This document shows, piece after piece, positions 44,537 through 56,851 of a stretch of 64,000 nucleotides of DNA (position 1 is the stretch's first letter; each line of letters begins with the position of its first letter). Source of the DNA: Patellaria atrata CBS 101060. Taxonomy: Eukaryota; Ascomycota; Dothideomycetes; Patellariales; Patellariaceae. The stretch lies in NCBI GenBank assembly GCA_010093705.1, contig MU006109.1, positions 1 through 64,000 of the forward strand, written 5' to 3'. Position numbers and translations under genes: made by a program. The notes beneath the pieces are model-generated. The model was not told where the DNA came from. It saw only the letters and a list, made by a program, of their open reading frames with translations, and ran no database searches.

Positions 44537-45301
44537 TATATACCCATTAAGTATTACCGTGTATTAAGATACCCCCACTCCCTTTGACACACGCGCTCCC
44601 CAGTAACCCATCCTATCTCCTAGAAATTAGGCGAGTAAGAACAAGCTCCCGAGGACAAATCACGATATAATGTCATTCTTGTCTCCTCTCCCATATCCAG
44701 CGTCTTCCTCCATTACAAACAATCCGCTGTCTACAATTATCCTCGATGTTCATCACAAACTCCTGAACCTAAATTTCCTATTGTCATTTGCATCTATGTT
44801 CGTTCTTTCTCAAGGTCAAACGTTGTAACTTAGCGAACTTCCGCAGGGTTAATTAGGACAGGGTGCATATGAGGCGTCTGGGTGGTCTCTAGGTAATGCA
44901 TATTTCACTAATCGTGGAAACGCGTAAAATTATAATTGTACTTATGAGGATGGGACCATAACTTAATTGCCCCAATTCAGGTTTCATGCATCAATGGCTA
45001 TTTACCTGTGAGGTCTACTAGTTGTCAGTGCTCTTTCACGCGAGATTCTATATATCGACTAACCATTTATTATTATTGGCTCTATTTCCTCACTATTATC
45101 AGTTTCAATTCACTTTTACAGCCCGATGGAAACATGACTTCACTTCATCTTCCCTTATAGGCATTCACTATCCCCTATGTACTAGGCAACGGAACCTCTA
45201 GAATTTTCGTATCTCACAGTGAGAGATGGGTTATTGGACATCTAACTAATTGTGACAGATTTTTGTACAGAGTTATCATGCAAAACAGTTTCCCTTTCTA
45301 C
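44537..45301. other. Convergent 3' intergenic region
   Basis: A 765-bp gap between the ends of the FHA-RING gene and the IBA57 gene. Nothing is recognised beyond likely 3' untranslated sequence. Confidence 0.4.
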
Positions 45302-46582
45302 TTATTGCACTCTTCTCGGTGGTTCCCTAATTCCCATATGAGGTTTATGCCATTCCGGAACAAAAGCTTTGACTCTAACTGTCTTCTCTTGTCCTCCATT
45401 CTCGATCCACTTCATCCCAAACTCTGTTCCCGGTTTCCACATTGTGGAAATACTATCTACTGTCAGCTTGACATCCGTCATCATCTCCAGACGACACATG
45501 GCTAGTCCTATATTTCCTATCCCAGCAATCCATCTACCTGGAGAATTACGCGATTTGACGTCCGCGTCTGTACGCTTGATAACGGTGTTTACGGGGGGAT
45601 TTATTACATTATCCCATGATGGATCGTAAGATTGAAAATTAGGCGGTGACGCTTGTTTCTCTGGAGAACCCGGTTCGGGATATAATTGGACGGGTAGGAC
45701 ACGTTCAGCAGAAACACCTTTGAATTTCGTCATGTGTGTTTTCTCTTGACCGACATAACAACCTTTTCGAAAGTGGATGCCAGACATATAGTCCATATTT
45801 AACTTTAGCGGCAGAGTAGTCGCTGGGGGGATCTCGCTCTGCCCCTCTGGGATGCCTGTTAAGTACCGCCTTATGGTATAGGAATCTATGGTTGTCTGAT
45901 CTAACTCCTCAAATGGGGCCAAAGACTTTGGTGACATATCTGCGGGTAAGACTAATCGATCACCAAATCCAGGGACTCGCGGGTCGGGAAGTATTATATC
46001 GTCCTGAGGTGACGGCGCAAGCTGCTGCTCCAATTCTGGACTTGTCCCAGTAGAAGCTGCTGCTGCGGCGTCTACTATGGGAGCTTGCTCTTTTACATTT
46101 TTCCTCCATGCTGCCCAAATAGCCCATTCATCATTCTCTATAACTCTAATATCTATCTTACTCCTGAGTTTATACCTCTTGAGATGTTTTGATAAACCCG
46201 CTACTTCTTTCGCATCCACCTCGATAAAATATGCGTATTCTTCCTGCCCAGCATTATTCGCACCTAGCCATTCCTTCCATTTTTTCGACCATCCCACTCT
46301 GTAAACGAATGTATCGTACAACACTTTCCCATCCGCCGTGAAAAACCCAGAATACCATCCTCGGGGTGGATTTGCAGCGGTAACGTTGTTGCTCGTCAGG
46401 CCTTGAAGGAACTTGCCTGCATCAATTCCGGATAGTGATATTAGGCGGCGGTCGCTGAGCTGTGCGATTCCCGAAGCTGGCGGCGCGGGAGGGAGATTTA
46501 CGGCGGTGCTGTAGGTGCGTCTGTACTTACATCGGGCGCAGATGAACACATCAGGTCTCCTTATGGTCCTTGAAACTCGCAT
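45302..46582 (-). CDS. Mitochondrial iron-sulfur assembly factor IBA57 (CAF17)
   Basis: A single 426-aa frame beginning with a basic targeting-like segment (MRVSRTIRRPDVFICARCKYRR). The GcvT-like fold starts at LSDRRLISLSGIDAGKFLQGL. The family hallmark KGCYVGQE occurs in FRKGCYVGQEKTHMT. An acidic/Ala insertion separates the two halves. IBA57 works with ISA1/ISA2 in the mitochondrial matrix to mature 4Fe-4S proteins such as aconitase and lipoate synthase. The whole domain order is present and no intron is needed. Confidence 0.92.
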   Translation of the reverse strand: MRVSRTIRRPDVFICARCKYRRTYSTAVNLPPAPPASGIAQLSDRRLISLSGIDAGKFLQGLTSNNVTAANPPRGWYSGFFTADGKVLYDTFVYRVGWSKKWKEWLGANNAGQEEYAYFIEVDAKEVAGLSKHLKRYKLRSKIDIRVIENDEWAIWAAWRKNVKEQAPIVDAAAAASTGTSPELEQQLAPSPQDDIILPDPRVPGFGDRLVLPADMSPKSLAPFEELDQTTIDSYTIRRYLTGIPEGQSEIPPATTLPLKLNMDYMSGIHFRKGCYVGQEKTHMTKFKGVSAERVLPVQLYPEPGSPEKQASPPNFQSYDPSWDNVINPPVNTVIKRTDADVKSRNSPGRWIAGIGNIGLAMCRLEMMTDVKLTVDSISTMWKPGTEFGMKWIENGGQEKTVRVKAFVPEWHKPHMGIREPPRRVQ

Positions 46583-46999
46583 TGGGATGAGGTAAAAAGT
46601 ATATCAGTCGTTCCCACAGTATATGCGTAAGATAGTTGTACTGAAGGTAACTAACTGTATGTCGAGTTTCGTCATTCTCCCTTGCAGTAGAACTACTTGT
46701 TCTACGGCATAATCCCGGCAACCCGCCTAGAACCCGAACTATCAACCACCAAGGCACCATTTTCGAACAGTAGTAGATATACTACGCCTGAAAAGAGACT
46801 TCTGTTAAGCAAGAACACGATAAATTTCACATGGTGATATGTTTCTGCATTCATCTAAGAATAAGTATACCAACATTGAGAGTTCGTTGAACCGTAACAC
46901 CCTTGCCGTGAGGTATCATGATTTCCACCGCGAAACCTTGCAACATGTGTCATGCCCATAATCCTAGAAATAATAGCAATACAAGAATTGCGAGCACGT
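46583..46999. other. Intergenic: IBA57 promoter / DCP2 3' end
   Basis: A 417-bp gap between two minus-strand genes. Nothing specific is recognised. Confidence 0.35.
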
Positions 47000-49693
47000 T
47001 TAACCTCGCTTGATTACCCCCTCTAAATATCCTCGTATCGAGGCCTCATGCTTCAACATAACCGAAGATTTTGTCGTTTGCGACTGTACCCTACCATCTC
47101 TGCTGGACGTCACACTACCTACCCTGGATCTTGCCGAATCTTCTACCAGAGGTTCTACTGGTACACCCTTTTCAGGAAACGAAAGCAAAGGGCTAATGAT
47201 AGTTTGTGATTTCTTCTGGGCCGGGTTAGGGGTGTGAACAGATAGAGGAAGGACACGGCTCGGCTGGTTGAATGGGGATGACCTAGTTCGCTTCGAGACA
47301 ATTGGAGGATATTCCATGGGTCTCGATTCGAAAGGAGGCGACACCACATTGGTCAGTTGCTCGGGGTGTAGAGGGTATATTGGCCTAGGATCTTGAAGAC
47401 CGATATTTGGGAATGCGACATGCAATGGGACAGATCGGGCGTCTAGAGTTGCCCCATGGTGAACCTTTACAGGTTGTACACGGTTTACACCAGAACGAGG
47501 GTCAGACGGGTGGTTTATCCCGTTAAACGCCCCCAACCGTTTGCTTTCTTCTTGAACGGTTTCGAAGTCTGGATTGTTCAATGGGCCCGTAACAGTTGCA
47601 GAGGTAAGGTCTCTCTCCCTCGATGTTTGGTTTGAACCTACAATCGGTAAGATCTGTTCAAAACGCCTTGCAACGTCCTTCGCAGGGTCGGGCGGCCCGA
47701 ACTGTGCCGCCGTTGAAGGTTTGACCAAACCTTGACTAGGATTTGCTGCTAACTCCGCTGGTTCTACGCGCGACGTTGTGCTTGGCTGTGGGACCGGTGG
47801 ATGCGACGATGAGCTAAATAGGCTAAGAAGATGCTCCTGACGAGCATTCATTCGTTTATCTGTCGTTGAAACAGATGTCGTTGCTTTTGTCACTCCATCG
47901 TCACGCGACGCATTTGACGCGCCAAATACATGTGCTACGGGAGGGTGCATTGAAGATTGTAATTGCTTACTGGAAGCTGAAGGCTGGGACAAATTTGCGG
48001 AAAGAGTCAGACTAGGCTGAACTGGTGAGGCTTTGACTGAAGGTACATTAACAGTATTGAAGTTACCGAGCAATTTCAATTGATGTTCGGTGAGCTGTGG
48101 AGATTTGGACGGCGCCGGGGCTGCCGTAATAGAGGCGTTACGGGGTTGAAGTACTGCAGATGTATAACCACCTGTCTTGCGATATTGGTCTAAGGTCTCC
48201 TGCGTGGTTTGTGATACCATGCGACTATGTGACTGGGGATTGGGGATACTGGAATTTAGTCTAAGTGAGGGAACAATCCCGCGTAGTGGTAGGTCTGCAG
48301 TAGATGTATTGATGTATCCGGAATGCATAAGTGATATAGAACTCTTGGGCTCAAGTGCGGGTGGCGGTATACTTGACTGCGGTTGCTGTCTCAAATATTT
48401 TAGATGTGATGCTCCAAGTTGGACGGTGGTTGAATCTATTGGGGCGGGAAGGTTTCGGGGAATTTGTTCACCGGTTGGTGTAGTTTCAATACCCAAGCTG
48501 CGTTTTAGTCCCGCCTCCATCTCCAGATTCCCATTCAATGGTTCTGGAAGATGGGCTGGGATTTGTGTTTTTCTCATCTTCGCAATCAAATCATCGAGAT
48601 GCCCACTAGAGAGACCAGTGACCCGCGGAACATCAAGGCTCGGCTCGAGGGCAGGGACAGTTTCTGATGCAAGAGCAGCATCATCAGTAAGGTCCTCATT
48701 TTCGTGAGCCGCCACAGGAATGACAAGAGAAGCGCGGTGAGCATTCAGGCGATCCTGCTTCCGTTGTTGCTTGATCCACTGTCTCAAAGGAGCTAGGAAA
48801 GGAGCGACCATATAGAACATAGTAGCTTTCAAAGAGTCATCTACGTACCCTTGTTGCTGTTGTTTTTCCTTTTTCCAAGTTGGAAGATCGGACAGTTTGT
48901 ACCATTGAATTTTCTGTTTCTTATTAGCAACGTCATAGTTCAAATTCGTCCGTACTTACACTGATCTCCTTCCTTGTCCTTGGTTCAAAGTAGGTATCCA
49001 TATCGACGCCCCGGATAGGATACAGCCTCATGTTTTGCTGACGTAAAGTAACTTGGATAAACTTCATTTCATCGTCATTCTTTACTAGGCCCGCCTCCCT
49101 GATATTGAACCCTGTCTCTTCATAGACTTCTCTTATGGCGCAATCCAAGTCTGCTTCATCCTTGTTGATCTTTCCACGTGGGAAGCTCCATCTCGAACCC
49201 TTCTTCCAGCCTTTCACGAGAACAACTTCATCCATATCATCGTTAAGCATGATTGCGCCTCGAACGGGAACTTTAGTCTTATAATCCAGAAACTCGGCGA
49301 ATGCGCGGTCTCGTTGGTGAGAAAATCCCGAGGTGAGAGGACAATGATCAAAGATTTTAGAGTAGAATTCTTTAAGGTTCATGGAGGGAAGTGAGGGATC
49401 GAGGGGACGGATGAAATCTTCGTAAAACCATTGCGCTTCCTCGATTTGGAAACATATTCGTTCGACTGATTGAAGCTCTTCTTTGGGTAGATTTAGGATG
49501 AACCGTACGCATAGATCATCTAACCCTATAGATAGATGCGTGTTAGAGCTTACTCGAGTGGAAGATATGAGCAAAGTAGGGTCCTGATAGTACTTTGCAG
49601 ACAGTTACAAAAGGTGGAAGTTGGTAGGATAGTCAAATTCGGTGAACATAAAGCATACTTACAATCAACTAGCTGCATCTTCTGTTTTGTCAT
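47000..49693 (-). CDS. mRNA-decapping enzyme subunit 2 (DCP2)
   Basis: Exons 49693-49663, 49525-48960 and 48919-47000 give 838 aa. Introns are 137 bp and a very short 40 bp (48920-48959). The N-terminal Box A domain (LDDLCVRFILNLP, EEAQWFYEDFIRPLDP) is followed by the Nudix domain, with GWKKGSRWSFPRGKINKDE and REVYEETGFN supplying the metal-binding Glu residues. Splicing restores KEISKQKIQWYKLSDLP. The long C-terminal tail is disordered and Ser/Pro-rich with short LLSLF and LLGNF-type motifs that in yeast recruit Edc3 and Pat1. The enzyme removes the m7G cap in P-bodies. Confidence 0.95.
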
Positions 49694-50631
49694 GCTGGTC
49701 AGTGTCTTTCTTCATAATAACGCCTGGCTAGCTGAGTGAGAAGCTAATGGGGTGACCGGGCTTGCACTGTACTAGACTTTGCGCGCCAACCGGTGGACCG
49801 TGAAGAAGAGAGATGGCCACGTTTGACCTTGCAGTATTAAGAGAATTTGTAACAATCGTTCAAGTTGAATAAGTGAGTTTCTTAGCCATAAGGTATAGGA
49901 GAGTTGAATATTGGATGGGATCACCTATGAGGTGGAAACGCAGCGGGTGAGAGTTACCGTATCTTAGACGTTGGGGTCAAGCCACGGAAGCCTTTACCTC
50001 GATCTAGCCTAAAGTAGTTAAATTGTGGCGTTCCAAAAAATGTGGCTATGTAGATAATCAGACCCTTACCTTACCTTACCATTCTACGTGCTTACCTTTC
50101 CAGGTTAGGTTTGACTCCTTTCAGGTTTTGCTCCCACCTCAAGATTCCTAAACCATCTATGGCTAGCCCCTCCGGAACAAGCGAAGCCTGATCAAACTTA
50201 GACTGTAACTTTACAGCTCATCCTGCACTTCGGCGTCACTCCAAGTTCCGTCTTGTGACAACTGACCACAAGCAAGAATAAAGTCATTCTGAGATGAAAG
50301 GGTCAAAGACGAATATAAAAACACCTTCTACCAGAAACCTTTTAACACTTTGAATTGATTTAATCCTTTCGCTTACACCTCGTTTCATCCTCCTCATCTC
50401 TGTACACCCTTCTCTCCCGTCATTGGACCTTTGACGCGCGCGAAACGCCTTCTCTTGACCTTATCAGTCAGAACATCTCCACGCACATCATCTGTTCGCC
50501 CTTTCAACAATATTTATACTCGCCACAGACTCTCTTTATTCCTTTGCTTTCCCTTATACTCCCTTTCTCTTTAACCAATTCCGCGAAGATCCCCCTTCCA
50601 AACAACACCTAAAAGACTCATCAAAGACGCA
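49694..50631. other. Divergent intergenic region, DCP2 / DUF4112 gene
   Basis: About 940 bp between divergent genes. It contains a short CTTACCTTACCTTACC micro-repeat near 50070 and a long pyrimidine-rich leader close to the right-hand gene. No gene is seen. Confidence 0.4.
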
Positions 50632-51435
50632 ATGGCGCAATTCGTGGCGCAGTATGTCGCCAAAAAATATCTGCACGACTATGCTAAGAAGTTCAAGGGC
50701 AAGAAAGTCACAGCATATGTATGTCATCTCTCTATAATCATCCCTAAATGACCTAACAGTTCTCAGGATCCCCTCTTCGTCGAGGTTGTAGATGAACAAG
50801 GCAGGACCAAAAAAGTGATTAGAGAGCTTCCACCCTATGTCCCTCAAGGAGATTCCCTAATTCTGTCCAAAATGCGCACTCGCGCTTACAACCTCGACTG
50901 CTCCCTGTTCAATCTCTTTGGCGTGAGGTTCGGATGGTCATCCGTACTGGGCATAATTCCCGCCGCTGGCGACGCTATCGACGCGGCTATGGCTCTATTG
51001 CTTGTTTGGCGCTGCAGTAAAGTCGAATGCGGGCTCGGTTCAGTGGCGCTCGTTTCCATGCTTCTCAACGTCCTGCTAGACTTCGTCGTCGGCCTGATAC
51101 CACTGGTTGGCGATCTTGCTGACGCCGGGTTCAAAGCTAACTCGCGTAATGTGCGAGTCCTTGAGAAGCGGCTAGACGAAGTTTATAAACCTAAAGGATG
51201 GCAAAAGAGCTCAACAGCAGGAAACACTTCCTCACAGGCACCCATAACCCCACATACCAAGGAGCGGCCAGATGGAAACGTAAGCCCACGGGGAGACAAC
51301 CTAAGTCCGCCGCCGGATGCGCATCTACCCGAAGCTCGCCATAGCGATCCTTCCCCGAAGACAAAACCCCCACGGTCTCATAGCTTCTTTGGCAAACGCA
51401 AGAAGGAAAGAGATGAAGAGCGGGGAAAGGCCTAG
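50632..51435 (+). CDS. DUF4112 family membrane protein
   Basis: Exons 50632-50718 and 50767-51435 (intron 50719-50766, 48 bp) give 251 aa. The conserved core reads FGWSSVLGIIPAAGDAIDAAMALL, then FVVGLIPLVGDLADAGFKANSRN, with the two glycine/aspartate-rich hydrophobic segments typical of DUF4112. The C-terminal ~80 residues are hydrophilic, Pro-rich and end in a basic stretch. The family's function is unknown; members occur widely in ascomycetes. The unannotated N-terminal exon includes the usual YVAKKYLHDYAKKF opening, which supports this start. Confidence 0.85.
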
Positions 51436-51798
51436 AAATGAACTATTACCTGTGATTTCCGACATCAAGGTTGAATATGGGAAGGAAGGGGAGCTGTTTG
51501 GGCATGTTATGTTCTATTTGCGACGGCTTTTGTGCGTTCTGAAACGATTATCTATCAGCGGGCGTTGGCAGTTCTTTCAATTCCCCAGGGTACGACTGAT
51601 CGTTGTTCAAGTTGGTGTTGTTTATGATAAGTACTACGAGAACCCATTCTCATAAACACGGCCATAATCTGCGGCCTCTTTCCGTGGTAAAGCGCCATTT
51701 TATGATGCTCAGAACTTTACCGTCAAGTGCATGTTGCCATGTTCTTTATACGATTCAGTGGTCTCTTGCAAGTACAATGAAGCATTCGACGCACATTC
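51436..51798. other. Convergent 3' intergenic region
   Basis: A 363-bp gap between the ends of the DUF4112 gene and the NLR-like relic. Nothing is recognised. Confidence 0.35.
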
Positions 51799-54700
51799 TC
51801 AATATCCCCCGTAATATAAGTATAACTTATCGGAATGGCAGTATAGCACCTGCCATGCATGATCCATTATGAGATTCTGGTATTCTTTTATGACATTTGG
51901 CCTAATAACGTACTCGAGCAGCTCAGTTCCCATCTCAATGTCTCTGCTAGACTGATACGCAATAGGAAGAGCGTACTGAGAGAGCAACAACCTCTGGTCG
52001 GTTTCGGGTAAGGTAGTCTTTCGGAGCTTAACAACATGTTCGAATAAATCTACTGCTCTATTCGTGTTCCCCATTTTGCTGTAGCAGAGTGCTAGGCTGC
52101 GCTCGCAGCTCAGACGAGTGGTACTGGTTTCCGGTGGCGTCTACTCTCGAATATCATCAAGGTTTTCCAATTGTTTTACAGCCCCTTGACTGTTGCCGCA
52201 CCCCATATAACACATTGCGAGATCGTGTTTTACCACTAGTAGAATTTCATTCGTGTCAGATAATCTATCGGCTTCTACTTCGACCAACCCCTCGAGTAAA
52301 TTGGCGGCCCTAGGCAGCATCCCCTTGATCTTTACAACAAAGTGTAAGATTATGCTGCGCTGTTAATCGAATGGAAGACGGTTTGGGGAGTAATGTCTCT
52401 GTTTCTTAACTAAATCCTCTAGGAGCCGTATTGCTTGAGCCAACTTGCCAGCCCGTATACAAGCATCCGGATGCTGTCGTATGGCTGTCCATTGAAATCT
52501 GTTAGTCTCGGGTAGGTTATTTGCTTCGGTCTCAATAATACTGTTGAGAAGTGATAACGCAAGGTCAACCTCTCCATTTACTATATAGGTAGCAGCGAGC
52601 ATATTCTGCGCCGTCCGTAGATCATAACTCGCATCTTCTGTCTGTGCTGACTTTGACGTATTTCTACGATCTTCTCGCGTAAAGTTACTCGCTCTTGGTG
52701 GTCTTTAGAAAGAAAGTTGCCGCAGCGAGTAGGTATAGTTCAACGGTCTTCTTCGAAGGCATCAATATGCAGAGTTCGCACAGAATGAATTTATATGGCT
52801 ATTGAGTCTGAGAGAATCTCCCCCTTATTTATCAGAATGATACCATAACGAATAAGGAGCGAGATTGATAATCTTCTTTTCTTGTGATACAAGGGGGAGA
52901 GAGTCCAAAAATCCGCAGGGAGGAAATTCTCAAGGTGAGGCAGGAGTTCCTCTTGATATTCTGCTGTACTGCTTGATCTCAGTTGGGCAAAAATAATGAT
53001 ATATCCCGCACTCAGCCATGCCTTTTGTGTCCAGTATGCTCTGTGGCGTTCTTTTATTATTGCGTGGAGAAGAGGATGCATTGATAATCTCATATTGCTA
53101 TCTTGTCCATCTTTCTCAATCATAGATAATGACACAAGTCGGGCGATAGCATCCATTAACATTTTATTCGAGCAACCTGGTACCAGATTCCTTATGAAAC
53201 TGGGCACGCAGTATGTTTGGGATCTGTGAAATGTCCCCCCTAGATCATTCAATCTTTTCGGATATTCTGCTACTTTCGTAGCACCAGCGGCCGCAACTTG
53301 AAACAGTTGGAAAGGGACAGGACTTAAGTGTAGCGCTGATAATATTTTGAGAAAGTGTCAGGTATACATCAGAGCAGAAAAAGGAAATTGCCATCTTGCA
53401 GTGAATAAGCCGCCTTCCAAGATAATCATTAATGCATCTAGCATTGCAACAACGTTGCCATATCTTGATTTGGCCTTTGTCGCGTCGTATCTAAGAAAAG
53501 TCAAAGAATCTTCTCGAAATATCTTCGGGAATTGTTCTAGCGTGTACAGACCTTTTGAAATCAACTCGCCTGTTTGAACCAGGCCAACTGGGTGATGCCC
53601 TAGAATTTTAGCCACTTCAGCAGCTCTTCTCGTATAAGTTGACCAGAAGTGCTCAGGAACTTCGCTTGTTCTCATCAAAGTTAGATAGATTCCTCACAAT
53701 CCAGACCACGAAGAGCTTCATCACCGACTATATTATACTGTTCGGAGTTCGTAAGACGAGACGTCATCAATACCGAACCGTACGTCCCAGTCGGAATGTA
53801 GATCTGGTAGTCAAAATCTAGATCATCTGCATTATCCAGGATAAGGAGCAGGTATTCTCTGACTACTGAAAGGGTGCACATAACGTCCTCGATACATTGA
53901 GCTCCAGACCCGAGCGCCGTTGATATAGAGAGCAGTTGAGCCACTTGAAACTGAAGAGCTGCTGAGATCTACCCAAAAGTTACCCCAATATCTAGTTCAC
54001 AGGTTAGCAAAGTGTGTGAAGTAAAAAACGCAGCTTTTACGCACTCTTCTTGTACCATATTTGCAAATTCCAGGCAGAGTTCACTTTTTCCTATTCCACC
54101 AATTCCTTTAATTACAAATCTTTTCTGGCTTGGGTGACAAGGTTCGCATCCCTCATTCAAAGCATGTTTATCCGATCAAGAAGTACGCAACGTCCGGTGA
54201 ACAGGTTGTTGAGCCGGTGAGGGACAGTCCAGTGCATGGTTCTTGGTTGGACGGTGGATGTGTTTCCTGGAGTTTCCAGTGGCGACAAAATATGTAATCG
54301 CTCCATGTCCATTGGTAAATGTTACGCTCCATTCACTATAGCTGTAGTTATCTGCCGATAACGATCGCCCACAACGGAAGGCCCTTCCCTCACCATTCTT
54401 TGAATCTCGGGCAGTAGTAGTTTGAAGTTCTCGTCATTAACCCCACTGAATTTATTGAGCCCGGAGTGATCTGTGCTCATGAATATCGCCCGTTTCCCAA
54501 GCACGGAGGCTGATTATTTCGTAACAATCTATTCCCAATGGTCTTAGTTTGACGGATGAGTGGAATAGAAACATATAATTACACCATTTCTTCTGTTTCA
54601 GCGGGCCATACGAGGCTTCCTTACTTTCGTAAAAGCACACTACATCCCAATTCTCATAGTTGTACCAGAAATTCGTCGATAACTGGAAGAGGTCTTCGCT

Positions 54701-55030
54701 CTTTGTTTTCAAGGATTGCAATATTGTCGAATCGAGGCGCAGAATATTTGCAAGCCATATGCGATACACTGCAGCGTCGCTGCATTGGAATGGAGTTCCG
54801 AGAAATATTATAACCGCGAGAGAGTTTCGCAGGTCGGTAAACTTTACCCGATAATAGACTATGACAAGAGCCTTTGCAATGTTAGCCTTGGAACATATGA
54901 ATAAGGAGCAAGGGAAGATGAACTTGTTGGATAACAATCCCATCAGGACTATGCCCGATTAATACCAATGCCCTTTGACGTTCCTGTAACCAGTATTGGT
55001 TAATAGAGTTCGTTTGGTAGGTGAGTATAT
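51799..55030 (-). pseudogene. Broken NLR-like gene: SesB-type hydrolase, NB-ARC, TPR
   Basis: Read from right to left on the minus strand the order is as follows. A SesB-like alpha/beta-hydrolase domain lies at about 54330-55030, with a nucleophile-elbow-like GHSPDG and then IIFLGTPFQ. An NB-ARC ATPase lies at about 53350-54160, with P-loop KGIGGIGKSEL, Walker B LLLILDNADD, the following VLMTSR, and a GLPL-like GHHPVGL. A winged-helix-like region lies near 52790-53250. Degenerate tetratricopeptide repeats lie at about 51830-52740. This is the standard layout of fungal STAND/NLR proteins thought to act in non-self recognition. The gene is broken by many frame interruptions across all domains. 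Its age looks moderate, since domain motifs are still easily read. Confidence 0.75.
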
Positions 55031-56851
55031 ACGAACACATACTTTTTACTGTTGCATGTGCTAGAGTGGAACGTTCAGAAACTGTTCACCACATTCGTAC
55101 AAGTTCGTCTTAATGGTACGATCTTTTCAATCCGAGGGATAGCTATACGTAGTAACACGGGCAGAGGGGAATAAAGGTACCAACAAATCCCTTGGCCACA
55201 TCACTTCCTTTATAGTATTTATCTTTTCAGGCTCATCATTGTTCCAAAACGTAACATTCCCGTTACATTGTCCGACGGGGAACCATCCTCAACCGAACAT
55301 TTTCGGACCTAGGTGTAGTAAGGATGAGATCTTAGTCCCTGTACTGCAACGATACTATATAATGTTAGAGCACTGTAGAACTTCCTCTGAATAAACAGCC
55401 TAACTTACTCAACGTCCGCATTTATATTAGTCGCGGAAGACCATATATTGAGACCGTTGCTCAGAACGGTAGTTACCATGTTGCTTTAATGCTCCCTCTA
55501 CAGCGAGGATGCGTCCAAACGGGTGGAATGATAAACGAGTTATATTGATTATATAGGTGCGGTTCCAGATACACTTGATCATACAATCCCTTTAATTGCA
55601 GGGCGGAGAATACAATTCAAACAATAAATTTAGGATCGAAATAAGAGGATCAGGCGAGGGAATTTTGCTGAGAATCTGGGAAAGCTGAAGTGAAGAACGA
55701 AAAAAAAAGCAACCCTTATCCGAAGGGTAAGGCTGAAATAACAGCACATCTTTCCCGTGCAACGGTTTCATGGTGGTGACGTTGGAACAGCGCTTTACCT
55801 CGAAGCAACCCTTTGGTCTTTCGACATAGCCATCATGTCCTCATCCCAAACAATAGGAATGGGTTTTGAAAACACCGTGGGTTGTAGGACACCAAACAGA
55901 GCGTCTAATGACACAAGACTGATTGAAGACTGTCAGCCATGATTCTTTTCGTCAAGTCTCTATTTGTTAAGTCCATAGGAAATTCAGAATTGGCTACACT
56001 GAAAAGACTCGCAGACTTCCAGCGTCAGTGCTCGATAGTGTAAGTGGCTTGTACGGAGTACAGCCTTTTCAGCTTTCCTTCATGTCCACTCAGACTCAGA
56101 GTACACTTTGGCTTCGCGTCTAAAGGCACCTCACACAAAACTGAGAATAGCGCCCAACGGGGCTCTGGATCGTTTGTGGAATGGCAGCGCTAAAGCACCT
56201 CTGCGTACAAACAAGTATATTTTTGTAAAGGCCCTGCGTCTGTTGTGGGTTGAACCCCTTTCTCATAGGAGTGAGATGCTTCAAAAAATTTAGATATGTT
56301 GAGCGGAAACACGGATGTGAAAGACTCATTCTATAGGAAAAGTATTGAAGAATTTAAGAGGAAAGAAATAGAACCGATGAAGAACTGAGGAAGACTCTTA
56401 CCAGGTATAATACCACGAGTAGAAGTCTCGAAAATCGTACGCACGTGATGCGAAAGAAATCTGAAATGCACTAGTTCTAATCCGAAAAAGGTACCTTAAA
56501 GCCGAAAGGGGTTTTTGCGCCTTAGTCAGCGACCAAGGACGAAGCGACGGGAAGATCTCGGCTTGAATAACTTAACTTAAGCTCCAAATTTTTGAGCTAC
56601 AACCTCGCTTGAAATATCATGAATCTTAATAACGACCTCAAGTCTAACATCTTGAAACACTCAAGCTGAGTTTCTAGTTATACCAAGGGTAGGTGCACAA
56701 TCGCTACACAATTGACTCTCAAATGCTCCCTGAGGCTAACTTGATTGCACAGATTACTTGCGCAACGTAATATTTTACGCTTCGCAAGGTGCACGTCAGT
56801 CACTTTACCTGAACTTCGCGTACGCACATTCTACTTGCATCGCCTGATAGG
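55031..56851. other. Long intergenic region, nothing recognised
   Basis: About 1.8 kb left of the NHP2 gene. Short frames lack protein character. The right end should hold the NHP2 promoter and leader. No RNA gene is recognised, though a C/D or H/ACA snoRNA could be missed by eye. Confidence 0.4.

Noticed and set aside
55031-56851. tRNA or snoRNA gene near NHP2
   Set aside because: I could not find a GGTTCGA-type T-arm with matching stems or a convincing box C/D or H/ACA pattern by eye.
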